NCBI GenBank assembly: GCA_023418255.1
Contig: JAEZZZ010000020.1
Span: 1 to 5,711 of the forward strand
Direction: 5' to 3'
Length of the DNA: 5,711 nt
Source of the DNA: Bacteroidota bacterium
Lineage (GTDB): Bacteria > Bacteroidota > Bacteroidia > Bacteroidales > Dysgonomonadaceae
The translations under genes and the position numbers were made by a program. Numbering within the stretch: the stretch's first letter is position 1; each line of letters begins with the position of its first letter. This document shows positions 5,630 to 5,711 of this stretch, one piece after another. The notes below the pieces were generated by a model that was given only the letters and a program-made list of their open reading frames with translations, had not been told where the DNA came from and searched no databases.

Positions 5630-5664
5630 AGGGCTGATTTCCCGGTATGGAATTCAGCCCTTTT
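5630..5664 (+). terminator. Strong hairpin with T tails on both strands
   Basis: AGGGCTGA (5630-5637) pairs with TCAGCCCT (5654-5661). After one T-T mismatch, TTCC pairs with GGAA around a CGGTAT loop. TTTT follows on the plus strand and, after AA, TTTTT on the minus strand, so it can stop transcription from either side. It lies just upstream of the -7 box at 5668 and may insulate the gene that starts at 5699. Confidence 0.7.
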
Positions 5665-5667
5665 CGT

Positions 5668-5675
5668 TACTTTTG
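5668..5675 (+). promoter_or_regulatory. -7 box for the gene entering at the right edge
   Basis: TACTTTTG fits TAnnTTTG and lies 24 bases before the ATG at 5699, the same geometry as in the hemerythrin operon. No -33 TTG is visible; that position falls within the hairpin at 5630-5664. Confidence 0.45.
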
Positions 5676-5698
5676 TTTTAAACAGAAAAACCATAGCG

Positions 5699-5711
5699 AT
5701 GAACAAAAGTA
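5699..5711 (+). CDS. Start of a gene cut by the window edge
   Basis: Only ATG AAC AAA AGT A is present (MNKS...). The claim rests on context: a terminator-like hairpin, then a -7 box, then a short A-rich leader, then an ATG followed by Lys/Asn codons typical of the start of a signal peptide or cytoplasmic protein. The product cannot be named. Confidence 0.38.

Overview
The window looks like chromosomal DNA of a gut-type Bacteroidota, probably a Bacteroidales species. Three things point there. Two glycoside hydrolases of families common in that order (GH109, GH27) carry lipoprotein signals. Several gene starts are preceded by the Bacteroidota -7 box (TAnnTTTG). Start codons mostly lack a strong Shine-Dalgarno sequence. 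No rRNA, tRNA, CRISPR array, intact transposase or SusC/SusD pair is visible.

Layout. 1-492 is a gene-free leader with palindromes and a probable promoter. 493-1908 (+) is a complete GH109 alpha-N-acetylgalactosaminidase-type lipoprotein, closed by a textbook intrinsic terminator at 1936-1979. About 2006-2400 (-) has a promoter, a run of inverted repeats and an intrinsic terminator but no convincing gene, and is the best candidate for an undescribed RNA. 2456-3760 (-) is a two-gene operon: a hemerythrin-domain protein with all six diiron ligands, whose stop codon directly abuts the start of a LuxR-type regulator with a degenerate receiver domain. 3761-4067 holds the operon promoter and an array of 22-bp tandem repeats that form hairpins. 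4068-5345 (-) is a complete GH27 alpha-galactosidase lipoprotein with a -7 box upstream. 5437-5592 (-) is a 51-codon frame that resembles the C-terminal end of a discoidin/F5/8-type domain and may be the remnant of another glycosidase. A hairpin terminator at 5630-5664 and a probable new plus-strand gene beginning at 5699 close the window.

How the genes may work together. The two glycosidases would remove terminal alpha-GalNAc and alpha-Gal, caps found together on mucin and blood-group glycans. Both lipoproteins lack an obvious acidic surface-export signal, so periplasmic trimming of imported oligosaccharides is likely. The hemerythrin/LuxR pair between them is more AT-rich and probably unrelated to glycan use; by family it points to nitrosative, oxidative or iron-sulfur stress. 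All functions come from reading motifs; no database search was possible.
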